A stretch of DNA of 64,000 nucleotides from assembly GCA_963575745.1 (NCBI GenBank), contig CAUYUJ010004708.1, positions 1-64,000 of the forward strand, read 5' to 3'. The stretch is from Prorocentrum cordatum (lineage: Eukaryota > Sar > Dinophyceae > Prorocentrales > Prorocentraceae). Below, piece by piece: positions 9,164 through 17,638 of this stretch. The position numbers were made by a program, and so were the translations under genes. Below the pieces are notes generated by a model. It saw only the letters and a list, made by a program, of their open reading frames with translations. It ran no database searches and was not told the DNA's origin. Each line of letters begins with the position of its first letter. Positions within the stretch are counted from its first letter, which is position 1.

Positions 9164-10879
9164 TCACCAACGCTGCGCCCCCCAGGTCCACGGGCGGCGC
9201 TCGGCCGCTCGCCCGCTCGAGCCCCACTCGACTTCACGCTGAGGTGGCGAGCCCTCAGGGGCATTGTCCGCAACTGCGGCCTCATCAGAGGGCCACCACT
9301 GCGCGCCATCAGCACCCCATCCGCTCGAGCGCCAGTCCCACCAGCGCGCCTCCCACGCGCCGCTGCCGCTCGCGCCCCAGGACCCAGCCGCCACTGCGGC
9401 AAAAGAAGGGGTCGCATCGTCGCCGTTGGCAGCTTGCGGCGGCGGCGTGTTCTCTGCTCGCTCAGCCCCAGCGTCTCTCCCCGCAACTGCGGTTTCCATC
9501 TGGGGTCGGGCGCCCTTCCCCGCAACTGCGGTGTGTGCGTAGCTGCCCTTCTTGCCGCCCTTCCTGCCGTCTTCTTTGGCCCCCTTGCCCCTCTTCTGTG
9601 CGTGCCTTTCCAACCTCGCGGCGAGTCTTTCAGGTGACCTGCGGCACGCATTGCGCGTGAAAGCCACCAGGGGGAAGTGCGCTCCGCGCCTCGCCCTGCC
9701 GACGGCGCCATGCCATATCTTGTCGTCGAGTTTGCCCTGCTTCACTCTGAAGGGATGAGGCGCAAACTCCGCGCGCGCCCTGCGCGCCATCCTTTCCTCG
9801 AAATCCGCAACTGCGGCCAAGGATTCGCCAGATGGCGCCAGGAAGGCGCGCATCTTGTCTTCTACGGCCTCAGCCTTGGGAACGTAAGTCTGAAGCATCT
9901 TCCCAGGGCCATTCGCGTAGTCGAAGACACGGAACGACGGATCATGCTGGGTCGCCAAGAGCCCGCCCTCGCGGTCGCGCAGAACACTCGGGCCATGGTG
10001 AAGTTTGTACTGCCCAGGACAGCTTATGAACATAATCGCCATGCTGTCTGCCCTGGGCTGGCCGCCTGTTGCCTTCCAGGGGGCCCACGCGGCGACGCCC
10101 ACAGTCAGGCCGCAACTGCGGCACCAGGACACAAGCTGGAACATGCACATGTTGAAGTCCCCCATGCAGACATTCACGCTCCAATCCCTGACGTAGGCGA
10201 CGAACCAGTTGTAGAACTCATGGGGCTTCGTGACGCCCCAGTCTTGGTTGGCCAAGCTGTGGTGGACGCGCACCGCCACGACGTTGAAGGAACCCCCCAG
10301 ATGGGGCACGGCCTGGCCCAGGTGGACGCGCACCACCATCGCCCTGGAGTACTTGTTGTGCCACTTTGGCGCAGGAACATCCGCAACTGCGGACTTGTTC
10401 TTTTTCTTCTTCGTTTTGGACTTCTCCTGCTTGTGGAAGAGCCTCGCAAAGTCGACGTGTTCAACGTGGCCGCCACTGCGGTCCCTGATGCCAGCAAGGA
10501 GGGTCCCTAATGGCTCGCCGCCCTTAATGCACAGGTAGTTGTAGCGAGTCCGATTCCGAAGCGCATCGTCCGCAACTGCGGCTGCACTGCCCCTCGCGTC
10601 GCGCCCCCCACCGAGTACCGCGCAGGTCTCGTCGTCGCACTCGCACAGGGCGATGATCTGGGCAGGGTTCGCGCGGAGCTGCGCCCACTCGCCCGCGCGT
10701 TGCACGGGTCTAGCTGCAGTCCCTCCGAAGTTGGCCACGTAGAAGCCGACCCGTCCCGCTTCGTACCCCGTTCTCTCCTCCCATGCGTCGACAAGAGCTC
10801 TTTGGTTGTCCGACAGATTGCTTGTCTGGATGACGGGCACCCGAGTCCAGGTTCTCCGCGACGACAACGCTCTCGGCAT
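9164..10879 (-). CDS. Endonuclease/exonuclease/phosphatase-like protein of the large element
   Basis: 571 aa from the first ATG at 10879 (MPRALSSRR); the frame is open upstream to 11254, so the start may lie in an upstream exon. Motifs of the EEP nuclease fold are visible: IIALCECDDE with Glu80 in the position of the catalytic acidic residue, a strand-rich stretch (AMVVRVHLGQ, FNVVAVRVHHS), and CMGDFN with Asp241 and Asn243. A recognisable C-terminal SDH motif is not seen, so activity is uncertain. The C-terminal third is basic, then Trp/Gly/Ala-rich low complexity. Seven exact dodecamers and variants lie within the frame, contributing AVA and RSCG insertions. In LINEs this fold nicks target DNA; its role in a DNA transposon is unknown. 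It is the last gene of the minus-strand array. Confidence 0.6.
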   Translation of the reverse strand: MPRALSSRRTWTRVPVIQTSNLSDNQRALVDAWEERTGYEAGRVGFYVANFGGTAARPVQRAGEWAQLRANPAQIIALCECDDETCAVLGGGRDARGSAAAVADDALRNRTRYNYLCIKGGEPLGTLLAGIRDRSGGHVEHVDFARLFHKQEKSKTKKKKNKSAVADVPAPKWHNKYSRAMVVRVHLGQAVPHLGGSFNVVAVRVHHSLANQDWGVTKPHEFYNWFVAYVRDWSVNVCMGDFNMCMFQLVSWCRSCGLTVGVAAWAPWKATGGQPRADSMAIMFISCPGQYKLHHGPSVLRDREGGLLATQHDPSFRVFDYANGPGKMLQTYVPKAEAVEDKMRAFLAPSGESLAAVADFEERMARRARAEFAPHPFRVKQGKLDDKIWHGAVGRARRGAHFPLVAFTRNACRRSPERLAARLERHAQKRGKGAKEDGRKGGKKGSYAHTAVAGKGARPQMETAVAGRDAGAERAENTPPPQAANGDDATPSFAAVAAGSWGASGSGAWEARWWDWRSSGWGADGAQWWPSDEAAVADNAPEGSPPQREVEWGSSGRAAERRPWTWGAQRW

Positions 10880-11186
10880 GTAGGAGTCTTGTGCTGCCGC
10901 AACTGCGGCCCCCGCACCTCCCCGCGGCTCAGCCTCGTCAGCGGAGACAGCCGAGGACGCGACGGTGCCGTCGCCATCTTGCGTCCGCTGGTCGTCGTCA
11001 TCATCCGCAACTGCGGCTTTCTCGCCCTCGCCTCCCTCCTCCTTCTCTTTATCGCCCTCGCCTCCCTTCTCCTTCTCAGCGCTGTGGATGAACACCGTTC
11101 TGGCGAATCGAATTCCACGGTCCGCACCCCCAGAGGATGCGCTCGGGCGCGCGGGCGGCCACGCGCCCGGGTCTTCGCGCGCGCCA

Positions 11187-11207
11187 CCTCGAGCCACGGC
11201 GGCTACG
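11187..11207 (-). other. Weak spliced-leader-like relic upstream of the EEP gene
   Basis: The minus strand reads CCGTAGCCGCCGTGGCTCGA plus G and matches the SL at 16 of 21 positions, with four of the five differences being transitions to G or C. It lies between the coiled-coil frame and the first ATG of the EEP gene. With five mismatches, coincidence is possible. Confidence 0.25.
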
Positions 11208-12429
11208 GAAATGGATCGTGAATGGGCACGGGCTCGGATGGAGGGAGGAGACAAAGGGGATTCGAGGAGTGGCAGAAGGAGGGCGAGGACTCAAAGGAAC
11301 TGGAAGAACAACAAAGGGACTGGCGGAGAAGCAGAAGGAGGGCGAGGATTGCAAGGGACTGAGAAAGGATTATTTTCGCAGCAGCTGGAAGACCGCAACT
11401 GCGGTTTTGCCTCATCTCCTGCCCGCGCGGGCGCCGCTCGGGAAAAACAGCTTCACGCTGGACTTCCTGCGGGTCCGCAACTGCGGCCTGCATCACGCTA
11501 GGGCTGGTATTACCAGCGCCAGTTGCCCTCCCAGGGTTCTCACCGTTTCCGAACGCACGAACTGCGACAGCGCCGAACGGTTCCCAGACGCCGCGTCGTT
11601 CGCGACTTTTTGCAGCCACCCAGCAAACGTCAACGGCCATTGCTCCTTGTGCTGCTTGCACATCTCCTCGTCCCAATGCGTCTTGAACCATGCCCCCCCC
11701 CCCCCCCCTCTGTTCGTCTGAGAGGACGCCCTTTCCGCGGGCCAGGCGGCCCAGAGCTGACATCCTGTTTTTCTTGATTTTGAACTCCTCGGGGTTCCAC
11801 TGCGCCAGGGCGCGCTTGTTAGCCAAAGCCGTTTCCACCGCAACTGCGGCCTCCTTCTTTGCCCTCAAGGCGGCCTCGGCCTCTCGAATCTGCTTCTTGA
11901 GATCGTGCAGCGCCTTCGTCCTGTCGTTCGCTACCAGCGCCAGGCGCCGCTTTTTCGCTAGCACTGCGGCTTCGTGGTCTCGCTGGGCAGTCAACGCTCG
12001 TAGGATCTCGTTGTCCTCCCGCGCCAGCTCTCTCAACCGCTTCTTTTGTTTGTGTTGTTGCTGTCGGCAATCCTGCGCTAGTTTCTCCATGCCCACTTGG
12101 CGCAGCATATCTTCCGCCTCGCGGAGCGTTTCTGCCAAGGACGTCGCCACTGCCACCTGCTCGGCCGCCTCTGCGTCGACCACGGAGTCCATGGATACCG
12201 AGGGCCCTTGAGGCCCAGGTGCCGCAACTGCGGCATCGCACTGTTCCGCTACAGCCTCGGCCCACGAGGCCACCTCTTGCTCTCCGTCCTCCTCGTGCTC
12301 CGCGCGCACCTCATCCTCCTCCTCCCCGCCCTCGTCATCGCCCTCCTCATCGCCGAGCCTATTCAACACGGAATCTGTGGCGGCGTGTTTCTCGTATTCC
12401 TGTATGAGACGCAGCACGTCATTGTAGGA
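11203..12429 (-). CDS. Coiled-coil continuation of the transposase frame after an in-frame TGA
   Basis: This frame is in phase with the transposase frame and separated from it only by TGA at 12430-12432. The first codons are TCC TAC AAT GAC GTG CTG, and the first in-frame ATG is not until 12192, so it is better read as the C-terminal part of the transposase than as a separate gene. It encodes an acidic segment, then a long Glu/Lys/Arg/Ala coiled coil (roughly 12100-11820, e.g. LREAEDMLRQVGMEKLAQDC). A 16-base C run at 11693-11708 (Gly run) and a low-quality hydrophobic tail after ~11400 suggest that the true frame is lost or ends before 11203. A CGA to TGA transition could have created the stop. 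Confidence 0.5.
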   Translation of the reverse strand, partial: SYNDVLRLIQEYEKHAATDSVLNRLGDEEGDDEGGEEEDEVRAEHEEDGEQEVASWAEAVAEQCDAAVAAPGPQGPSVSMDSVVDAEAAEQVAVATSLAETLREAEDMLRQVGMEKLAQDCRQQQHKQKKRLRELAREDNEILRALTAQRDHEAAVLAKKRRLALVANDRTKALHDLKKQIREAEAALRAKKEAAVAVETALANKRALAQWNPEEFKIKKNRMSALGRLARGKGVLSDEQRGGGGGMVQDALGRGDVQAAQGAMAVDVCWVAAKSRERRGVWEPFGAVAVRAFGNGENPGRATGAGNTSPSVMQAAVADPQEVQREAVFPERRPRGQEMRQNRSCGLPAAAKIILSQSLAILALLLLLRQSLCCSSSSFESSPSFCHSSNPLCLLPPSEPVPIHDPFP

Positions 12430-15400
12430 TCAGTTCAAACGTTTCTGCCCGCATTCCTCCCTCACCTCCGCGACTGCGGCATCCACTTTTGCTCGCAGCC
12501 CCCCTGCTTCCCAGAGTTCCGCCGCCTCTCGGCAAATCTCGAGATCTCCTGACTTGTCGAAGGGCGCTCGAATTCCCACTTTCAGGAAACCTTTCGCGGC
12601 GTCCAAGTGCAACTGCACATTGTCCAACACTGACACCATCAAGTCGGCGCAATCGGAACGCCGCAATTGCGGCACGTGCTTCCCCAACGCCATTTGCTGC
12701 ACCAACGCTTTGGTCTCGAGGGCAATGTACCGCCGCTTCACGTGCTGGTTCAAGTCTGCGTCCACGGGCTGCGCAACTGCGGTCGCCCCCCCGCCGTGAA
12801 CGATCAGCACGTAGCCGCGCTGCCAGGCGAGTCTCCGCACAGCGTCTGCTTTGTGCGGGCTATGGTCGTCGGCCATGGGGATGCGCCACTTTCCCCGCAA
12901 CTGCGGGTCGGCGGGCCAGGCCCGCAAGTGCCGCTGCAAGAATGATACAACGTCGTCTGCGCGGTAGGACCCCTTCTCGGACGTCGCCGTGCTCACCCAG
13001 GACGGATAGCCGCAACTGCGGGCATGTGCGGCCAAGCCCTCAGCGATGACAGGCCCCCCCTTGAACATGAGTTCCTCTGGCGGTGGTCCGCAACTGCGGA
13101 CGTCCTCCGCGTCGCTCGACACCGCCAGGTTCGCTGTCCACCGAGCCCTGCTGTCGTCACGCGCCTCGACAAGCGGGACAATGCCACCCTTCACAGCCAA
13201 TGTCGGCTTGGAGGCCGACGAAGACTCGTTGTGGTGAAAGGGCGACTGGTCCCAGTTCAGGATGCGCGGGTCGCACCCCAAAAGCTCCTCCGCAGCTGCG
13301 CGGACCCTGGCCACGTTCAAGATCATAGTCTCAAAACGGGATTGGAGCAACCATTTTGGCACCTTGTACTTGCGGTTCGGCTTCTTCATGCTGAGGCCGT
13401 AGGAGCGCCGCCACTTCACCCACCACCGAGGCCGCAACTGCGGCACCTTCGGTTTGCCTCCCCGCTTCATTGTCTCCACGCAGTAGTCCGCGACGAGTTG
13501 CTTCGCCTTCGTAACCAGCAGGGATTGGGAGAACCTGGCCAACATCTTCGGCCTCTCCTCCGCAACTGCGGTTCGCTTGGCCACCGCCTTCCAGTCCACG
13601 GAGTACCTCATGTGGGACCACCACTCGTACAGAGCGGCTTCCAGCCATGGAGCCTTGTTCGGGCGCCCTTGGGCGCCCGGCGCGCGGCGTCGCCCATGGA
13701 CGCTCGCCGTGGCATGTCCACCCCGTTTGCGCCAGTTTTGAAACCACTTGGAGACGGTTCTCTTCTGCTGGGCGAGCCCCATGCCCTTCGGCCACGTGAA
13801 CCGCCCGCAGAAAGACGCGATTGAATTTCGTGGCAGACCGCCCACGCCCATCCAACCACAACTGCGTGCGCGCGCCTCCAGGTCTCTGCAAACCAGTTCG
13901 CGGTCTCTGAGCACGCGCGGGCACACGCGACGCTTCTCTTCCGCAACTTCGGGCTTTGGGCGTGCGCTGGCCAGTGCGTGCGCCCTGATCTGCTCCTCCT
14001 GCAACGCCTCGGGCATAGCCTCAGCCATGGCCAGCAATATACCGTCGTCCTCCACGCCCGTCTGCCACTTTAAAGCCGCCATGAGAGCGGGGCGTGGCGC
14101 GCTCGCCTCTCTGGGCGCCTCTGCTGGCCCCCCCTCGCCCTGGAAGTCGTCCAGGACGATGGATCCAGCAGGGCCGCTGGCCCCGCAACTGCGGTGCGCC
14201 CGCGCCGCCTCCAAGGTTAGTTCTTGCGTGACAACGAGCACGTCGTGCAACCGCGGTTCGTCCCAGCGGCGCACCCCGAAATCGTGCAGTTCCTCCCGAA
14301 GCCATTTGCGCGTCTCGGCATTTTGCGGCTTCTGCAACATCATCGCCATAAGGTCAATGCCGCAGTTTCCATCGCAAACAGTCCCTAGGATCCATTGTCC
14401 CAGAGGACCGTAGAACTTGTTCAACGCGCCCGCCCCCTCAGAGCACACGCCACCCACCGCAACTGCGGCCGCCCAATGGCGCACCTCATGGAGAGGGTTC
14501 TCGGGAGTCACGGGCCTGAGCTCCACCGCTGTCCATTCCTCGAACAGATCCTCAGCAGCGGCGACTACGCACGCCACGCCGTCGACGGCGCATGGCTCAG
14601 TGCACTTCTCCTTTGCCCAAGGCATGTAGCAGTCAAGGAGGTCCTTGCGGTTCTCGCCTTCCCACACGTAAGGTCGACGCCCGAACCGCAAGGCAAACAG
14701 CATGAAAGCTGAATACCCTATGTAGAAATTATCTGACAGAATCTGCCTCAGGAGAGCCATCACGCGGTCAGGCACCGTCGCCGCCACTGCGGCCTGGATC
14801 TTTGGCGCGTCTTCCACAGGTGCACCCTTCTCTGGCGCCAGGGGTGGCGCCGCGACTCGTGGCCGCAAGGCGTCGCCAATAGGCGCCGCAACTCGTGCTG
14901 CTGCCTCTGGGTCTGGGCACGGGAAGAATGCGACCTGCGTCTTCGACCAGTTCTCTGGCAGCGGGCGCGCTGGTGGCAAGCGTGCTGGAAATGGTGTGTC
15001 TTTGTCCGCTTCCACTCCCTCAGGAGCTTCAACCGCAATTGCGGACTCGTGCGCAGCAGGCGGTTCTGGTGCTGCGTGCACTTGAGCTGGAGGAGCTGGA
15101 GGGACTGCTGCTGCGGGTGCTTCGGGCGCAGGGGCTGCTGGAGGTTTTGGTGCTGCGGGTGCTTCTGGTGCAGGAGCTGCCTGTGCTTCTTGCGCAGGAG
15201 CTGCGGGAATTGCTGGTGCTGCTGCTGGCATGTGTGCAGGAGCCGAGGGAGCCGCAACTGCGGTGCCGCCTGGAGCTTCTGCTGGCGCCGCGGGAACCGC
15301 AACTGCGGGCGGTGGCGGCGCGCCCGGTCGCCAAGCAGACGGCCGCAAATGAAAATGAGGCGACTCAGCAAAGCCGCACTGCGACACAGGCCATTTCGCT

Positions 15401-15603
15401 AGACACGGAAAGTCCGCACATGCGTGCACCTTTATCTTCTTGGGGCAAGCATCGCCGCTACTGCGGCTCAAGATGTTGGCGAGCCCAGTGGTGCCATACC
15501 TCGTTTTCCTCGGTGCGCGGCCGCTGTCGTAGGGGAGCCACTCCACCTCGAAATGCGTTCCGTCCTCCTCGCCATACCACGTCCGCCCCACGGGAACATC
15601 CAT
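12430..15603 (-). CDS. Pogo/CENP-B-like DDE transposase, 1057 aa
   Basis: Starts at ATG 15603 (MDVPVGRTWYGEEDG). Residues about 95-205 are a Pro/Ala-rich linker. Around 411-414 is D-G-N-C, which resembles the start of an OTU cysteine-protease domain (tentative). Residues about 585-770 hold helix-turn-helix-like segments, including RWWVKWRRSYGLSMKKPNR, typical of the CENP-B/Tc5 DNA-binding domain. The DDE core follows: ILNWDQSP (Asp785), MADDHSPHKAD (Asp912) and QPVDADLNQHVKRRY (Asp948), giving a DD35D spacing. The protein should bind the terminal repeats and cut and join the element ends. It is about twice the usual pogo length. Dodecamers sit inside the catalytic domain as in-frame RSCG, PQLR and AVA peptides. 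The frame ends at TGA but stays open in phase beyond it, so this copy may be truncated. Confidence 0.85.
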   Translation of the reverse strand: MDVPVGRTWYGEEDGTHFEVEWLPYDSGRAPRKTRYGTTGLANILSRSSGDACPKKIKVHACADFPCLAKWPVSQCGFAESPHFHLRPSAWRPGAPPPPAVAVPAAPAEAPGGTAVAAPSAPAHMPAAAPAIPAAPAQEAQAAPAPEAPAAPKPPAAPAPEAPAAAVPPAPPAQVHAAPEPPAAHESAIAVEAPEGVEADKDTPFPARLPPARPLPENWSKTQVAFFPCPDPEAAARVAAPIGDALRPRVAAPPLAPEKGAPVEDAPKIQAAVAATVPDRVMALLRQILSDNFYIGYSAFMLFALRFGRRPYVWEGENRKDLLDCYMPWAKEKCTEPCAVDGVACVVAAAEDLFEEWTAVELRPVTPENPLHEVRHWAAAVAVGGVCSEGAGALNKFYGPLGQWILGTVCDGNCGIDLMAMMLQKPQNAETRKWLREELHDFGVRRWDEPRLHDVLVVTQELTLEAARAHRSCGASGPAGSIVLDDFQGEGGPAEAPREASAPRPALMAALKWQTGVEDDGILLAMAEAMPEALQEEQIRAHALASARPKPEVAEEKRRVCPRVLRDRELVCRDLEARARSCGWMGVGGLPRNSIASFCGRFTWPKGMGLAQQKRTVSKWFQNWRKRGGHATASVHGRRRAPGAQGRPNKAPWLEAALYEWWSHMRYSVDWKAVAKRTAVAEERPKMLARFSQSLLVTKAKQLVADYCVETMKRGGKPKVPQLRPRWWVKWRRSYGLSMKKPNRKYKVPKWLLQSRFETMILNVARVRAAAEELLGCDPRILNWDQSPFHHNESSSASKPTLAVKGGIVPLVEARDDSRARWTANLAVSSDAEDVRSCGPPPEELMFKGGPVIAEGLAAHARSCGYPSWVSTATSEKGSYRADDVVSFLQRHLRAWPADPQLRGKWRIPMADDHSPHKADAVRRLAWQRGYVLIVHGGGATAVAQPVDADLNQHVKRRYIALETKALVQQMALGKHVPQLRRSDCADLMVSVLDNVQLHLDAAKGFLKVGIRAPFDKSGDLEICREAAELWEAGGLRAKVDAAVAEVREECGQKRLN

Positions 15604-16022
15604 GCGCGGTCGCGTGGCGAACGACTCGGGCGGGGCACACGGCTGCGGGATACAGAACTAGGAAGAGGGAGGAGAGGAGGAGAGGAGCAACTGCAGACGA
15701 CGCGGAGGGGCGAAGAAGGAGGGGAGGAGGGAGGAGCTAATTACTGAGGAAGTACGCCCGCGCGGAAGCCCCAATAATCGCGCGCACAGGGTCTCGATGC
15801 TTCACTCAGTGCTTCTCTAAGAAACACGCTCGCCCGCACAAGTTGGCGCACTTAGGCGCGCACCCGTGGAACCCCCTAGACAAAAACGCGACGGCGCCCC
15901 TTCGCCTTCCGCCTGCCTCCTCACACCGCCTCGCCCTCCGCGCTTCCACTCGCACCCAGCCGCCCCGCAACTGCGGGCACTCAGTAGCCCCACCGCAACT
16001 GCGGGCCATGCGGCTTCGGGCC
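15604..16022. other. Intergenic spacer in the large element
   Basis: Purine-rich at 15660-15740, then unique DNA with two exact dodecamers (15965-15976 and 15993-16004), showing that the dodecamer is not confined to coding sequence. Confidence 0.7.
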
Positions 16023-17015
16023 TCAGTCGAACAGACTGGGGACTTGGAGCTCGAGGTAATCCAGAGCCGCTCGCTTGCGCTGTTGCTGCGTCATGCCTTC
16101 CCACTCGTAGTCATAGCCCTTCGACGACTGCGCCGACTGCCACTTCTTCTTGGTAAGTTTCTTCACATCCATCTCGATCGTTTTGCCCTTGCTGGCACGC
16201 TCTCGCGCGATCGTCGCGACCCAAGCGCCCTTGAAGTCCCAAGCGACGGTGAAGCCAGACCCGCCCCCCTGTGCCATGGGGGGGCCGAGCTCCCTGTGCT
16301 TCGCCAGCGGGGCGTCAGGGTCAACCGCCGTTGCCCATTCTTTGTCCGCCACTGCGGCCTCGCCCTTGTCGCCGTCGTCGATGTCGGGGACACCGCCGAG
16401 GCTCACGTCGTCCACGATCATCTCGATCAGCCACCCAAGGTCTGCAGCGTCGAGCCGCAACTTCCTCCGCTTGAAGCTGGCCACCCGCACGCGTCGAATG
16501 GCCTTGTCGTCAGGATACTTCAAGCGGCTCTTGGCGGGCATCTGTACGGAGTGCACAGTGGCAGTGGCCGACTCCGTGGCCTCTCCCCTCAGCAGGCCAG
16601 TACTCGCCGAACGCGTTCCAGTCTTCTGCTTCTTGCTCGGGGTCGTGGCCAGCTTCTTCGCGTCGCTGGAGGAGCTGACCAGGGCCGACATGGGATCATC
16701 TGCTTCGCCCCCCGCTTCGCCGTCGCTCTCGTCGCCCGCAACTGCGGCGCCGCCCTGCTTCGCGAGCTCTTTGTTCTGCGCGTCCCAGGCCTTGGACGCC
16801 TTCAAGGCGCCTGCGGTCGGTTTACCTTTCGCGCACACCTTGAGCAACCAAGGCTTTTGCATGTTCACGTGCACGAAGCTTATCTCTCCGAGGGGCCCTG
16901 CGTGGAGCACCTTGATATCCTTTTCGGGGATGGGGGTGGTCTGCGCAAGGCAACCTCCGCGGATGCACAAGACCTTCTCCACGCACGCAGGGCTCCATTC
17001 GCTCGAAGTCGGCAT
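16023..17015 (-). CDS. Hypothetical protein of the large element, 330 aa
   Basis: Not recognised. The ATG at 17015 (MPTSSEWSPACVEKVL) is the first in this frame; the frame continues upstream without ATG. The N-terminal 85 residues look globular. A Ser/Glu/Asp-rich linker around residues 95-120 and a basic stretch (TPSKKQKTGTR) suggest a nuclear protein with a disordered middle. The C-terminal ~150 residues again look folded (SRLKYPDDKAIRRVRVASFK; LDAADLGWLIEMIVDDVSLG; FKGAWVATIARERASKGKTI). It lies between the transposase and the 17.6-19.4 kb gene on the same strand. Two dodecamer copies within the frame encode AVA. No function is assigned. Confidence 0.65.
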   Translation of the reverse strand: MPTSSEWSPACVEKVLCIRGGCLAQTTPIPEKDIKVLHAGPLGEISFVHVNMQKPWLLKVCAKGKPTAGALKASKAWDAQNKELAKQGGAAVAGDESDGEAGGEADDPMSALVSSSSDAKKLATTPSKKQKTGTRSASTGLLRGEATESATATVHSVQMPAKSRLKYPDDKAIRRVRVASFKRRKLRLDAADLGWLIEMIVDDVSLGGVPDIDDGDKGEAAVADKEWATAVDPDAPLAKHRELGPPMAQGGGSGFTVAWDFKGAWVATIARERASKGKTIEMDVKKLTKKKWQSAQSSKGYDYEWEGMTQQQRKRAALDYLELQVPSLFD

Positions 17016-17165
17016 GTTTGCTACTGCGTTGAGCACAGCCGCAACTGCGGGCAAGGCGGTGGCGCGGGCAGTGGGGCCGCGCGCGGTTGGGCCAAATGGC
17101 GAGACGAATGAATCCCTCGGCCCCTGCGATCCCCGCGAGGCCCTCGAGGGCCCCCGCTCGCAGAA

Positions 17166-17201
17166 TGCTTCAAAGCAGCGCCGCGGCACTGCTTTGAAGC
17201 A
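17166..17201. repeat. Internal copy of the subterminal palindrome
   Basis: GCTTCAAAGCAG and CTGCTTTGAAGC flank a GC-rich centre. It is the same palindrome as those at both ends of the element, here between two genes in a 5' region, so it may be a protein-binding or regulatory site. Confidence 0.75.
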
Positions 17202-17339
17202 CCGTCGAGGGCCTTGGGGCCGGATGAGCTGCCGAGGAGGTCCCGCGCACACGGCGCGGGAACTGGCAAGAGGGGGAATCGGCACCAGGATGGCCGCAGC
17301 AGGATGCGGAGAACATCGACGGGAGGGAGGGCGGGAGTG

Positions 17340-17455
17340 AGGGAATGAGTAGTGTCGGCTTCGAACTTGGGAGGAGGGAGGGAAAGGAGGAGGAGAGAGG
17401 GAGGAAGTGGAGGAGGGGCGAGGGAGGAGAGGGAGGAGGGAGGGAGGAGTTCTGT
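17340..17455. repeat. Purine-rich (GGGA)n tract
   Basis: GGAGGGAGGGAAAGG-type repeats in the spacer between two genes of the element. It forms a polypyrimidine stretch on the transcribed strand. Confidence 0.8.
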
Positions 17456-17638
17456 TTCGAACCTCCGTGCTCGATCGTCAGCGATCCGCTACTGCGGCGA
17501 CACCTAACAGAAGCAGCGATACTGCAAACTACAGGACCGCTCCGCCACAACGGTCGCGCCTGCGCCCTCCCCTCCGGCCTGTTGCCCGCAATTGCGGTCA
17601 CGCGAGCAAGCCGCCCTGACTGCCGCCACTGCGGCTTC

